A program made the position numbers and the translations under genes. A stretch of 64,000 bases of DNA from Telopea speciosissima. Taxonomy: Eukaryota > Streptophyta > Magnoliopsida > Proteales > Proteaceae. The notes beneath the pieces were generated by a model. The model made no database searches. It worked only from the letters and a program-made list of their open reading frames with translations, and had not been told where the DNA came from. Positions 34,740 to 47,200 of this stretch are shown here, piece after piece (position 1 is the stretch's first letter; every line of letters begins with the position of its first letter). The stretch is from the NCBI RefSeq assembly GCF_018873765.1, contig NC_057926.1, forward strand, positions 34,828,946 through 34,892,945, in the 5' to 3' direction.

Positions 34740-35335
34740 TTTATTTTTTTGCTAAAGATCAACAAAGAAGTTTTATTAATAAAAACGAATGAAATAATTA
34801 CATAACGAAAAATCAGGTTAACATAGTCAAACAAAAAAATATATAAAATTTAGATCACAGCCTCCATCTTCGGCATTTCCATCAGCAGAAGAAGACGCAG
34901 TCCAAATCAAGAGAAACTCTATAAATTGAGAAAAGGTTCAACTAAATTGGTAGCCAAGTCTTTCTTAAGCATCCCAAGAAACATCATATGTAATAAAACG
35001 AGGAGCCATGTCCCAAACGAAAGAGTCTCTAGTGGCAGCTGCATGCATGCTTTGCTAAAGAGTCCACAACAAAATTTATCTATTTGAAACAATGAGTGAC
35101 TCACCAAGAGATCCTGTCTATAAACCTCTTCAAGGCCGGCTAACCGAACCTAACTAAAAGACCTAGGGATTGTTCCCTTTGTAATATTATTCACAACCGA
35201 GTTTGAATCACATTCAATCCAAACCAGATTAATATGAAGAGCTTTGGCAATTTTAATCCCTTCAACAAAAGCTGCAAATTCTATTTCAAAGTTTGATGTA
35301 TGTGGATATACCCACATAGGTAGACAAAACATCTT
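34740..35335 (-). pseudogene. LINE 3' fragment with RNase H remnant
   Basis: On the minus strand 35332-35150 encodes an RNase H piece, with Glu in FEIEFAAFVEGI and Asp in VWIECDSNSVV. It is followed in shifted frames by a further piece and then a typical LINE 3' end, AATAAAACTTCTTTGTTGATC and an A-rich tail (34740-34755). The reverse transcriptase is missing. Confidence 0.75.
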
Positions 35336-35374
35336 ATAGGACTTTGTTTCATGGTATGAAGTTGAATAAGTTCT

Positions 35375-36170
35375 AGCCTAAAATTACTCAATTTATTATT
35401 TGTTGATGACACATTTGTTTTGTGTAGAGCTAATGGATATGATATCTCAACTTTAAAAGTGATTCTTGCTTTATTTCAAGATCTATCTGGCCGGCTCTCT
35501 AATTGTGAAGTTTTATTTGGGGGCTTCTAATTAACCTCGTCCAACTCCCTCTAGGCTAAAGAGCTTCGGGTTAGTGGGGGGGATCTTTCAACAAATAACC
35601 TTTTGGAATCAACATCTTATGGATCCTGGTTTTTTAAACCCAATGGCTCTTGGGTTTGGAATGGTATTATGAAAATGATAACTATTTCACATAAGATTAT
35701 TTGTTAGAAGATTGGGGGTGAAAAATTAATCTCTATTTGGAAAGACCCATGGATACCTTCTTTGAATGTGTTAATTATGAATGAGTCTATTGTTCCACAT
35801 CCATTGTATAACAAGTTTCATGGTCTTATTATGGGTGGGGATATGGAACCATAGTTTAGTTCATTCTTTATATGCTATTCTGATCTTTCTAACATGTCTT
35901 CATATGATTGCCTTTTCTCTCCTATCTAAGAAAGGGTTTCTCACTACTAAAATGGCTGTGAATTTCTTAGCTGAGTCTCATTATCATACTGTGAATCATA
36001 GTCATTTCAATAAAGTTTGGAAGACTCTTTGGCAATTGAAAGTTCATCCAAAATTTAAAATTTTCTAATGGAAGGTTTTAGTTTTGGGTATTTTGACTCG
36101 AAAGAAATTAGCTTCTTTTGTTAATATCAATGTAACTTGTGTTCTTTGTAATAGAAGCCGTTGTCTGAGT
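35375..36170 (+). pseudogene. LINE reverse transcriptase and zf-RVT debris
   Basis: On the plus strand, an LLFVDDTFVLCRANG motif (about 35387) is the catalytic heart of a LINE reverse transcriptase. SIWKDPWIPSLN (about 35733) and a WKTLWQLKVHPKFKIF block with CVLC (about 36020-36150) follow. Many stops and frameshifts interrupt it, and parts between the motifs are missing. It lies head-to-head with the minus-strand LINE fragment. Confidence 0.7.
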
Positions 36171-36424
36171 GGGACGCAAGGGTCACGCCAACCAATGAGA
36201 GAGCGTGCAACAGCACAATGGTTGGCATATCTTACTTTCTTATAGATTTTCTAAGCATGTGTAGTTTGCATGGCCATTGGGTGTGAGGACTGAAACTTTT
36301 CATGCACATTCTATCTTGCATCTTTTTCACTCTTATGTTTCTAATAACATATTTCTTATCAGACTTCATTAGCTAGTTATTGATGTTTTAAGTTATTCAT
36401 TCTCATCCTCTAAAAAACACACGG

Positions 36425-36555
36425 CAAGAGTTTTTGTATACGGTCGTGTATGGTACACGACTGTATCATCAACTGTGTACTATACACGGTCATGCCCATT
36501 CAATGGTTAAAAGTACAACTATGTATCATACACGACCATGTATAAAAATTCCCCC
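36425..36555. mobile_element. Foldback element (TACACGACCGTATA arms)
   Basis: The arms around TTTTTGTATACGGTCGTGTA and its reverse complement flank a short loop with TACACGGTCAT text. No duplication could be fixed at the edges. Probably a small MITE. Confidence 0.5.
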
Positions 36556-36559
36556 AAAA

Positions 36560-37457
36560 ATTAATTAAAAAAGAACTTTGAACTATGATTCTATTTGAAT
36601 TTATTCGAAGAAATATTTTGAGCCACAAAAAAGAACCGGGAACTGGATTGGAATTAACCCACTGAAAATTGGAATTGATCCACCCATTCAGTTATTGGAG
36701 CAGTTCTGGGTCTGAATTTTGGAATCGAGCAGTAAATGGGAAGGATCAGTTCTAGGACGGGCCTCTCAACGGTTCCAGAACTGAAAGACTAATTTAGAAC
36801 TGACTAGAATCGGAATGGCCAAGACCCATTTAAAACTTGTATTTAATAATATGTTTGGTGTTGGTGATGTGGATGTTTTAATTTTTTAGATTTATTGGTT
36901 TGCTATAATGGAGATTTCTTTTCAAATATTTTATTTTTGAATTTTTATCACTTGCGGGTCTCCTGCTCGGTACGGTTCCTTAGTGCCTCTAATAAAAGGG
37001 GGGTAGACTCCACTCGGGCAATGTGTTTGGTCAGGGGGTGGAATGGCCATTTCAACCCCTCTATGATCGAGAGGAACCGCACAACTATACCGGTCAGTGA
37101 ACCTCAGGGGGAATCCTCTCTTTGTTTTCTATTTTTATTTGTATGTTTAAGAATGGATACTTGGTTATTTGATGTTTAGAAATAAATATTTAATTATTTG
37201 TATGCTTAGGAATGCATATTTGGTTATATATGCTTAAATTAAAACATTTTGAAATTTTTGACACTGATAGAGCATAGAACCGATTAGGAACCAAAACCGA
37301 CTCACCTATTAATAAACAATTCTAGGTCTTAAGATTGGAACCAATTAGATAAACGGATCCATTCTGGCTCTGATCCCTTAGGATCGGAACTAGACCGATT
37401 TACACCCTTGGATAAATTGATAATTCTCAATGCTTGGAACGAGGGACGAGTTCAAAG
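36560..37457. other. Degenerate repeats, no gene
   Basis: Contains a diverged copy of the 32931 foldback (36953-37105) between stretches with GAACCGG / TTGGAACC words typical of non-autonomous elements. No supported coding frame. Confidence 0.45.
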
Positions 37458-37744
37458 CATGGTTTGAGGTATGGGTATTGGATTGCCTGATATGGCCGAT
37501 ACTATATGATTTTGAAGGTGACCGATATCGATACCTGGCTGATACCATATCGGTGGAACGGTATGGACAAGGGGTAAAATAGTCAAGAAAATTTACACCC
37601 AAAAAAATAGTCAAGAAAACACATTTTTAAGGAAATTGATGGTAAACTTGTCCGATACTGCCGATCTATGCCAATACTGTATTGATATCGTATTGATTTT
37701 AAAGATGACCGATACCCATTCCAATACCGTGCACTAAAACCATG
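37458..37744. mobile_element. Short hAT-like non-autonomous element (287 bp)
   Basis: The ends CATGGTTTGAGG and, in reverse complement, CATGGTTTTAGT match the terminal CATGGTTTAA of the hAT at 43166-47724. The interior is full of CCGATA/TATCGG words. The flanks GTTCAAAG and GTTGAGAG agree in six of eight bases, a possible decayed 8-bp duplication. Confidence 0.55.
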
Positions 37745-37752
37745 GTTGAGAG

Positions 37753-38339
37753 AGAGAGAATAATGGTCCAATCGTGGCTTTATGAAGGAGTAGGACCAAC
37801 TAATTAGTGTAACCTATGATCAAACTTGGCTGGGCCAAACCATTCATCGGTTAATATCTGCCGTCAGATTGGTATTAACCCCATCTCCATGGATGTTTTT
37901 GTGCACCTTTATTAGACATCTGGTGTCAATTCTCCATTGGCCATTTAATTTGGTGTCATCACAAAGCAATCTTTGAAGATAGAATGCTCGATTCCCACTT
38001 TGTTGTCTTCTTCTTACATTTCTTATCCAATCTTTCACAAAATCTGAAGAGATTTTTTCTGGCTGGGTTTGTTTTTCCATCACATGGATGAGATTCAAAA
38101 TTCTTTTGCAACTCACTCTTTCAAACTGTTTCTGACCTCACAATTGAACTTCCTCTTCCTCTACCTGATTCCAATCTTTACTAATTCAGATCAAACAATT
38201 TTCTGCAATCCCACTATACTCTTCACTCTTCTACCCACTTGAATCATTCCCATCTTCTCTAACTCATCAAAACCTGGGTGAATGATGAGCAGTATCAGTT
38301 GTCATCAACAAGATTTTCAATCATGGTGCTGATGACAGG
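37753..38339 (+). promoter_or_regulatory. Upstream region of the PPR gene
   Basis: No repeat or other gene is obvious over the last 500 bp. It is pyrimidine-rich near 38140-38260, as in plant 5' leaders. No TATA box could be assigned with confidence. An ATG at 38283 is followed by a stop after a few codons. Confidence 0.4.
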
Positions 38340-40154
38340 ATGATTAGAACACCAATCCTGCAACAGACCCATTTCTTGATAGCACAAGAGGATCCTTTGC
38401 AGAGCCCAGATTTATTGAGGTTAAAGGAGAAAGAATGCCTTTCTATGTTGCAGAGATGCAAGAGTAGTGAAGAATTCAAGCAGGCTCACGCTCAATTCCT
38501 CAAGTTGGGTTTAGATGGTGACCCTCGCCGGTCAGGCAGCCTTGTCGCCGCCTGTGCTTTATCAGATTGGGGCAACATGGACTATGCCTGTTCAATCTTC
38601 CGGCGAATTGAAGAACCGGGTATATTCGAATACAACACCATTATTAGAGGTCATGTAAAGGATATGGATTCTCAAGCAGCCCTTCTCTTGTATAGGAAAA
38701 TGCTTGAAAGAGGTATAGAACCAGACAATTTCACATATCCATCTCTTCTCAAGGCCTGTTCTTATTTATCAGCACAAGAAGAAGGAATTCAGATCCATGG
38801 GCATGTTTTTAAGTTTGGATTTGAATCTGATTTGTTTGTGCAGAACAGCTTAATCAATATGTATGGGAAGTGTGGAGAGGTGAAGCATTCTATTAGAGTT
38901 TTTAAGAAGATGGATGGAAGAAGTGAGGCTTCTTGGAGTTCTCTTATTGCTTCTCATTCTAGATTGGGGTTGTGGAGTGAGTGCTTAAGGCTGTTTGGAG
39001 ACATGAGCAGTGAGGGTTGTTGGAGGGCTAATGAGAGCACATTAGTCAGTGTACTATCTTCATGTACTCATTTAGGTGCTTTAGATCTAGGGAGGTGCAC
39101 ACATGTGTCTCTGTTGAGGAACATAAGTAGACTTAATGTTATACTAGAAACATCCTTGATAGACATGTATGTTAAATGTGGATCTCTGGAGAAGGGTTTC
39201 TCTATCTTCCACAAGATGCACAACAAGAATCAGTTGTCTTATAGTGTTATGATCTCAGGGCTTGCCATACACGGGCGCGGTAAGGAGGCTCTCAGTGTCT
39301 TCTCGGATATGCTCGAAGAAGGATTAGAACCAGATGCTGTCATCTATGTGAGTTTGCTTAGTGCATGCAGTCATGCTGGTCTTGTGTCCGAAGGTCGCGA
39401 ATGTTTCACAAGGATGAGACTCGAGCATCACATTGAACCAACAATTCAGCATTATGGATGCATGATCGACCTTTTGGGTCGCGCAGGGCTGCTCAATGAA
39501 GCATATGAACTGATCAAGAGCATGCCAATGGAGCCAAATGATGTTGTGTGGCGTTGCTTGCTTAGTGCCTGTAGAGTTCATCAGAACCTTGAATTAGCAG
39601 AAATTGCAGGTGAGAAGCTTTTCCAGTTAGACCCACATAATGCTAGTGATTATGTGCTTCTATCAAACATCTATGCAAAGGCTCACCAGTGGGAAGACAT
39701 GGCAAGGATGAGGAAAGACCTGGCTCAGAAGGCCTTGGCGCAGACGCCAGGGTTTAGCACTGTCGAGGTGAAGAGAAAGGTGCACAAGTTTGTGTCACAG
39801 GACAAGTCGCACCCAGACTGTGATGCCGTGTATGAGATGATTCACCAGATGCAGTGGCAGCTACGGTTTGAAGGTTACATCCCAGACACTTCACAAGTTC
39901 TTTTAGATGTTAATGAAGAAGAGAAGCAGCAACGACTAAGTGTTCACAGTCAAAAGCTGGCTATTGCCTTTGCTCTTATACATAAAAGCCAAGGATCCAC
40001 AATTAGAATTGTTAAAAACCTCCGGATGTGTAGTGATTGTCACACATATACTAAATTGATTTCCAAGATCTTTGAGAGAAAGATTATTGTTAGAGATAGA
40101 AATCGCTTCCACCATTTTCAAGATGGAAATTGTTCTTGTAGAGACTACTGGTAA
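38340..40154 (+). CDS. Pentatricopeptide repeat protein, PLS-DYW class
   Basis: A 604-residue protein without introns, as usual for the family. PPR proteins bind organelle transcripts one base per repeat, and DYW members usually act in C-to-U RNA editing in mitochondria or plastids. PPR units run from about residue 65 to 440 (for example EYNTIIRGHVKD, SWSSLIASHSRLG, SYSVMISGLAIHG). E and E+ motifs follow, then a C-terminal DYW domain ending DGNCSCRDYW. The zinc-type CSDCH and CSC motifs are present. The catalytic His-Ser-Glu is His-Ser-Gln (Gln codon at 39951-39953), so deamination may be lost. The N-terminus is short and its targeting unclear. It resembles Arabidopsis At1g31920 throughout, as I recall that protein. 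Confidence 0.95.
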   Translation: MIRTPILQQTHFLIAQEDPLQSPDLLRLKEKECLSMLQRCKSSEEFKQAHAQFLKLGLDGDPRRSGSLVAACALSDWGNMDYACSIFRRIEEPGIFEYNTIIRGHVKDMDSQAALLLYRKMLERGIEPDNFTYPSLLKACSYLSAQEEGIQIHGHVFKFGFESDLFVQNSLINMYGKCGEVKHSIRVFKKMDGRSEASWSSLIASHSRLGLWSECLRLFGDMSSEGCWRANESTLVSVLSSCTHLGALDLGRCTHVSLLRNISRLNVILETSLIDMYVKCGSLEKGFSIFHKMHNKNQLSYSVMISGLAIHGRGKEALSVFSDMLEEGLEPDAVIYVSLLSACSHAGLVSEGRECFTRMRLEHHIEPTIQHYGCMIDLLGRAGLLNEAYELIKSMPMEPNDVVWRCLLSACRVHQNLELAEIAGEKLFQLDPHNASDYVLLSNIYAKAHQWEDMARMRKDLAQKALAQTPGFSTVEVKRKVHKFVSQDKSHPDCDAVYEMIHQMQWQLRFEGYIPDTSQVLLDVNEEEKQQRLSVHSQKLAIAFALIHKSQGSTIRIVKNLRMCSDCHTYTKLISKIFERKIIVRDRNRFHHFQDGNCSCRDYW

Positions 40155-40258
40155 ATGATCTGTTATAACCTCCATTTCAGAGGAGCAAATGATTTTTTGC
40201 TTATACTCGATGGGTGATTTTCACATATCCTTGCTTCCATAGTAAACAACTTTTATTA

Positions 40259-40424
40259 AGGGAAATAGTTTTCTGTCAAGGAGTGTGGCCTACAGTAGCA
40301 CTCCCATGAGTCTATCTCTCTCATCCTCAAAACAAGGGGCAAAGCTATCTTTTCATATGAGAAGAGAGAGATAGACTCATGGGAGTGCTGGCATAGGCCA
40401 CACTCTCGGACGGAGTTCTTCCCT
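40259..40424. mobile_element. Foldback MITE (166 bp) downstream of the PPR gene
   Basis: The arms share GAGTGTGGCCTA and CACTCCCATGAGTCTATCTCTCTC in inverted order and pair over about 75 bp. The ends are AGGGAA and TTCCCT. ATTA occurs on both sides (40255-40258 and 40425-40428), a possible short duplication. The superfamily is not settled. Confidence 0.7.
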
Positions 40425-40428
40425 ATTA

Positions 40429-41292
40429 GTTCTTATCCTAAAAAAGATACTGGTTCAAATGGATTCTCAAGGCCCACATGATAGCCAAACTAATGGTGTA
40501 AGAAGTCCACAACCACATCTTTCTTGATCTACAATATCATATAAAGGGAATCTAGTTTTACAGTTCATATGTAGACCAAAGAGAATCACCCTATAGAAGG
40601 TGGATATTGAGGGCCAAATGCAGCTCTCTTAAAACCCCAAATCTGAAGCCCCTCTATGAAAGCCAAAAAAATCACTTTGATATCCCCAAATCTGAAGCCC
40701 TTCTAAAAAAAAAAAAACAGATAAAAACCGTCCTTCATGAATCCTAAAAGAAAACTACCAGCAAAACACCAACCCAGATGTGAAGTTCAAACAGGGAGTT
40801 GAGTTCACACTATTCAACCAAGATAACAAGATTTCAATCCAGACTGTTACAGAGATCTACAACCTCACAAGTATTACAATTTGCAAGAGATAACTATGAC
40901 CTTTCATGTAGCAAATCACTACTGTATTGAGCCAACAAGGGAAACAAAAACAAAATATAATTTTACACAAGGTCTTGGGCTGGAGCATTGGCTGGAGAGA
41001 ATAGCAGGATCCGTGGTATGAAGTTGACAGGTAAAAACCAAGCCAATCGATGTTGTGAGCACTCAGATATGATCAACTTAGGAGAGAGAATATCGAACGG
41101 AAAGAATCGCTTTGTATTGCGCAATAGTTAAAAAGAACACATCAACTAAACAGCCCATTTGTCTTGTTGTTCGGTGTCGCCTTAATTTCACCCATTGAAT
41201 CATTTCTTTATTTTGATCTTGCCTAAGAAAAAAATAATCACTTCTGTTTTAATATCAGGACCTATCTGATACATGCAAGAGGCAAAAATATA
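40429..41292. other. Intergenic between convergent genes
   Basis: Holds the 3' regions of the PPR gene (plus strand) and of the kinase gene (minus strand). No further gene is seen. A-runs occur near 40707. Confidence 0.5.
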
Positions 41293-44200
41293 TTATGCAA
41301 TATGAATGGAAGAAATGCCTGATGAGATTTCCTTGGCTCGTGGATCTCCACTTTCTAAAGAGACACCACGGGGATCTTCTTTCACTAGCAGTGATAGCAC
41401 ACCAAGTGAAGTCCACAATTTGGAGACACAGCTGCTGGATTCACCTAAAGTTACAGCAAAAATTGCATCAAATCCACCTGCTCCAGGAACTCCAGCCAAC
41501 AGAACCCCTTCCATATTCATGGTGGTATCCAGAAGCTGAGTTTGTGATTTGGGCTCTATCTGTAAATTTAGAAGAACATAACAAATTAATAACAATGAAG
41601 AACCACTGGATGTGCACATACATTTACATATTCAAACAAATTAGAATCTGTAACATGGAACATAGAGAAATTTCTATCTTATACACTGAAAATCACAATT
41701 TGGAAATCATTTATGCCAGGCTAAGAATAGACCATCCAAACAATGATCCAACACTACAATTGCACCAATATGATTAAATTCAGAATAATAGGACCTCAGG
41801 TTTCTCCTTCTAGATGGTTGACCATTTTTTTAATTTATTCTTTTTTATAAGAAGATGATTTAGATCTATTGACACGGTGGGGGTTGTTTACATATATGTG
41901 AAACAGATAAAGCATCATGCTGGGATGTCTCCAAGGACCCACATCCATATCCCCAGGCATTTTGTAGGTTAACATAAATTACTGTACCATTTGCATGGAA
42001 AATTTAAGCCTTTCCTGAACCAAGCAACACTAGAACCTAATTCAAAGTATTCTTCATGCCTGAAATTACAGTCTTCACTCTGAAACTTAGTTTGATGCTT
42101 TTAGATTGCATTCATGCTCTTAGTAGAGTTCTCTTTCTAATTTCAAGGAACCGGATTGTACTGATAAAACATATAACCTTTTTTTCTTGACATTTTAATT
42201 TCATTTATTTATTTTGGATAAGAAAGGAACACCTATTCAAAATTCAAACTGCTACTGGATACAGCCTAGAACTTGGTATTAGAACAACACAGTATACAAA
42301 CTACTGACAGAAAATCATCAACAAATATTATCAGGACATGAGGACGTGAAGTAGAAATATTCCCGCCTGCTATACAAATAGCATGTGTGGAAAGGATTGG
42401 ATCCATATGATGATGTCTCAAAACAAGAAGATGCCATGGCAACCAGATACAATGAGTAAGATACTAAGATCATTTGATCAGATAGCTTTTTACATAGACG
42501 ATCTACTAGTCCAAAACTTAAAATATTTTTATGTGGCCCGAAAGATGTGCCACATGTTTAGCAGATGCATGGAAAAATTTGTTTTCTTTGTTTTTATTCC
42601 CAATCTTTCAATCTTGATACTCATTATTTCAAAGAGGAAATACCTACCGGAACACCTGCAGCCTCGCCCATATGACGCATATGCAATCTGATATCAAGAA
42701 CAGCATCTCTTGCTCCTAACAAAGCGTTAACAATTGCTTGTCCACATGGATCAGTGGCTTGCTCCATCCACTGTTCAGGTGATGCAGTTTGTCAGATCTT
42801 AAAGAGCATAAAACTACAAAAATAGAAGAGAAGAGATAGTGAAGGGAGAAAATCAGCCTTAAACCACCCAAAAAAAAAAAAGGGGGGAATGATCATCTTC
42901 CTAATAGGGTGTACTAATGAGCTGAGAGTTCACCCTCGACATGCCATGAGCAGGAACTGACCCAAGCTTAGAAGCAAGTAAAACCAAGACAGAGTCTCAA
43001 AGCATACACAAAATAAAATCTTTGCCCAACTCTGAGGATGCCTGGTTTTCCATTTGACATCGGCATCATAGTATAACCAGCCACATCATGCATATGTTAT
43101 AGGTTGGACACAAGCTGACTCACCAATCCCACCATAGACTTCACAAGCCTATGCAATGGTGAGACCAAGGTTTAATATTTCGCGATATCTCGGTATCTCA
43201 GGCCTACCGAGATATCCGAGATACCCGAAATATCGCGAAATATGACCGAAATATTGCATTTTTTCTGCAATATTTCGGGGGTCCATCTCGGAGGGTATTT
43301 GGCCATATCTAGGCCTGAAACTTCATGGACAGCCTTATTTAAGCTTAATAAACACATTTAAACCATAAAATTTGCAAAAATATGAATTCAAATTGGTGTT
43401 TTGGGCTTGCACCCTTGATTGACATACGGTCGCCGACCCTAATGTATAAATAGTTAAATACACATAGAGTCATAGATTAGGCAGTTAATATTTAATAATA
43501 GTATTTAACTTCATCACATATCAAGTTAAAGCCAATACACATTGATGAGTACCATGATTCTCATAAACTTCATAATATTCAATAACTCAAAACTCAATAG
43601 CTCAAATGCTTAAAGCCTTAAAGGTAATACACTAAGTGTCAAAGTCACAAGACTCGCAAGTCACAACTCACAAGTTCATAGATCAATGAAATCACAACTT
43701 AAGTTACAAATTACAAGTGCTAAACTACTAATAGTAGTTGCTGTGCCTCCCTGGATCAATCCCACTCATGCCTCGCTAGAGTCGACGTCCATTGCTCTCT
43801 GTTTGAAGGACATATGTGGACCACGGTATAGAATCGGAGAAGAAACGAGTGTAGTCATCCACAAGTGTCACGTAAATGGAATCATCAATATATCGTAGGT
43901 AACCTATCCTAGGATATAAGCTAGGGTTACCAATCGATCCAATCGTGAAGAAGATGATCCACTGTGATATGATGTTGGCGCCGGCGCAAGAGGCGATGGC
44001 ATTGGCTGCATGTATGGCTGGTGAGGTTGGTAGCTAGGTCTGCTAGGGTATGCAAAGATGTTAGCTACAAAAGATGATCCAGTATGTCCCTGGGACTGGG
44101 ACTGGGACTGGTAGTCATAGTCCCCTACCCCACTAAACTGCCCATATGATGATGATCCATATCCATATCCACCGTAAGGTTGTGATGCACTATAATCCGA

Positions 44201-47200
44201 TGCCAATGGAGTGGTATGTGCGTCAAAAGATGGGGCACGCCAATGTCCAGTCGGTCCTCCCTCCCTATCACCCATACTCAAACCACCAACAGAGCTAGAT
44301 AGGTTATCAATGTCCATGTGATCAGGTTGCAACTGTGTTTGTCGACCCCCACGCTTCCTGTTGTATGTATGTAGAGGGCCCCTTGAGGGTGGGGGTGCGG
44401 GGGCACGTGCTCCGTGGTCCGTATCTTATGTGGCATGATCAAACTATGTCTCTCCAGTGAATCGGAGTGGCTCTACAGGTGCCATATCCTGGGCCTCCTG
44501 GCCTACCACATAACGCTCTCGCATGCCGTCAAATTCTTCACCAGCATCACCACCACCAACATCACCACCACCAGCATTACCACCACCAGCATCACCATCA
44601 CCACCACCAGCATCACCATCATCACCATCATCATCATTTGAGGACTTAGACCAGTCTTCATCATCAGCAACATTGCCACCAATGGGCTGGAATGGTATGG
44701 GTGAGGCTTCCCTTGCATGTATTTGACCCTCGTCAGCCATATACTCGTCCACATCAGCACCAATCTTAGAAGCTATCATGGGGTCGGGCCTACCTCCCTC
44801 CTCATCCAACACTGGCTCACCTCTATCCCTCACCCAATCCACAATAGGGTCCTCATCGTCTGAGTCAACTTGAAAGATGTCAACTAAATCAATGGTGTCC
44901 CTCATGTCCCATGCGTATGTGTTGCAGTTTCAGCCTCAAGTTGCAGTGCGCATACACCACGTCAGATAAACGTTGACACCCCAATCTGTTGCGCCTCTTG
45001 GAGTGGATGAGTGCAAAGGTACTCCAGTTCCTCTCACAACCAGATGCAGAACATGTTTGGGCAAGGACTTTAATTGCTATTCTTCTTAAGTTTTCAGCCG
45101 ATTCCCCATACAACATCGTTGCTTGTGCTTCCCTCCCATTTGCAGTCTTGGAACCCTTCCATTCAAACCACTCCTCAGAAGCAAACATGCTTCTCAGCCC
45201 GGCCTTCTTTGTCTCAATGCTTTTGAGGGCAATGTAGTTGGTGGCAAATCTTGTGATGCCAGGCCTAACCAAGTCACCCCCACATTTTTCCCTCAATAGA
45301 TTGAGTGCATAGGAGTGGTTGTATAAAAAGTTGGTGACTTGTCTTGCACTTTCAACCACAGTCTTCACCAACTTTAACTTTCCCATATCTTTTAGCATTA
45401 AGTCAATGCAATGGGTTGCACAAGGAGTCCAAAAGAGCCGGTACTTACTATTGTTCATCATCTTCTCACCGCCACTTAAGTTACTTCCATTGTCCGTTAC
45501 AATCTGGACAACATTCTCAATACCCACATCTTTTTCCACTACTTCCTTTAACAATCTGTAAATATATTTTGCATCCTTTGTCTCTTTGGATGCATCCACA
45601 GATTTGAGGAACATTGTCCTCCCATCACAATAAACCATGAAATTGATGATGGACTTTCTTGTAGGCCAAGTCCATCCATCTGCCATTATAGTCACCCCAT
45701 ATGTCTCCCACATATTCCTCATCTCACTAATGTACTCATCAATCTCACTCTTTTGTTGAGGTAGATAAACATTCATTACCTCATATGGGGTGGGGCCCTT
45801 GAATCCTAGGCCAGCCTCTGCAATGGTATCTATCATGGTATCATAATGGGGGCCTTGTGCAGTGTTTGCTGGGATGGTATGGTATAGCATCCACTTAGCT
45901 ATTGATTCTTTAACCAATCATTTCATCCCCTTCCATGCTCCTTTGATTCTAGGTTGACTGCTTCCTTTCTTCTTATGCAATTTAGGATCAGATGTTTATG
46001 GTGGTACTGGTACTGGTAGAGGTGTTGGGGCTGCCCTCACACTTTGTGATCTTTTAAAAGGATTCAAAGTTCTAGGACCTCCAGAATCGCCGCTCCTCCA
46101 CTACCTCCTACTCTTTGTCTCTGTGAGCATCTTGAAAACTTACTCTACTCCTGAAACAGTCCGCCTAAAATCCCTAGCCTCCTCTGCTCTTTGTATGTCA
46201 TCAGGTACTGCAATGTCATCATCAGAGGAGGAGGAGGAGGAATCATCATCATCATTGTATCGTCTTCCTCCTCCCATCGAACTCCTCACTGTATCCTCAA
46301 GTTGTTCTCTTATCCTTTGCTTGTCAGCCTTCCTCTTCTTCTTTCCCCTCAAACTATCACCAATCTCCCTGGCTACTTCAGTAGGGACTATATGACAACC
46401 TACAACATCTTTAGATCCTCCAGTCGGATGTTGTTTAAGTCTACTGGACCCACCTCCCATAAATTGCATGGACAATAGTTACATATAGATTTTCTCTTAT
46501 CCCCATCAATGGGAGTACCAAGTAACCATGCAATGTCACCCCTATGCTGGCTGGCTGGTCTCTTTTGTTCCCTCTGTTCTCTTTGTTCCCTCCGTCCCCT
46601 TTGTTGACTACTTCCCCCCACCTTTTGCTTGCCCTTCGCACGTTGTCTATCACGATCCGCCATAATGATACTTGTTTACTGCAATGTAAGTAACACAAAT
46701 AATTAAAAAACTTAATGTAGTCATGTAGATGCACTTCAATTGACACTTTTAGATTACTAATACACTTGTATAGTTATTTAGTATTTTTCCCCTAACCCTT
46801 ATATTTTTCACATAATTAAAACCAATTTTTTATATATAATGTTAATATAAGTATTGACCTAACACAACAAAACCAAAAATTAGTAAACATAATATACATA
46901 TAATGCATTTCAAAACATATAGAAATATCTTTCATATTTTTTCATTATTTTTTAAACTTAAAACTCATATTTTTCCTTATTTATTTCTGTTTTTTTAATT
47001 TTTTATATATTTTTCTTAATTTTCAAAAATTAAAATAATTATTTAAGAGCAGAAAAATAAATCCGACACTGTGAAGCCGTAGATCGGCCATTGGTATCTA
47101 ACATATATTTAATTCATTACCATCTAAGTCATATTACCCCTAATTATTTCCTATTTTAGTTGTAGGAAAATGAATTTTAAAACCAAAAAATAAAAAAAAA

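Noticed and set aside
44444..44660. His-rich or Asp/Gly-rich ORFs at 44467-44763 as small genes
   Set aside because: They read through CACCAC trinucleotide repeats that encode the Asp/Gly tail of the hAT transposase on the other strand.
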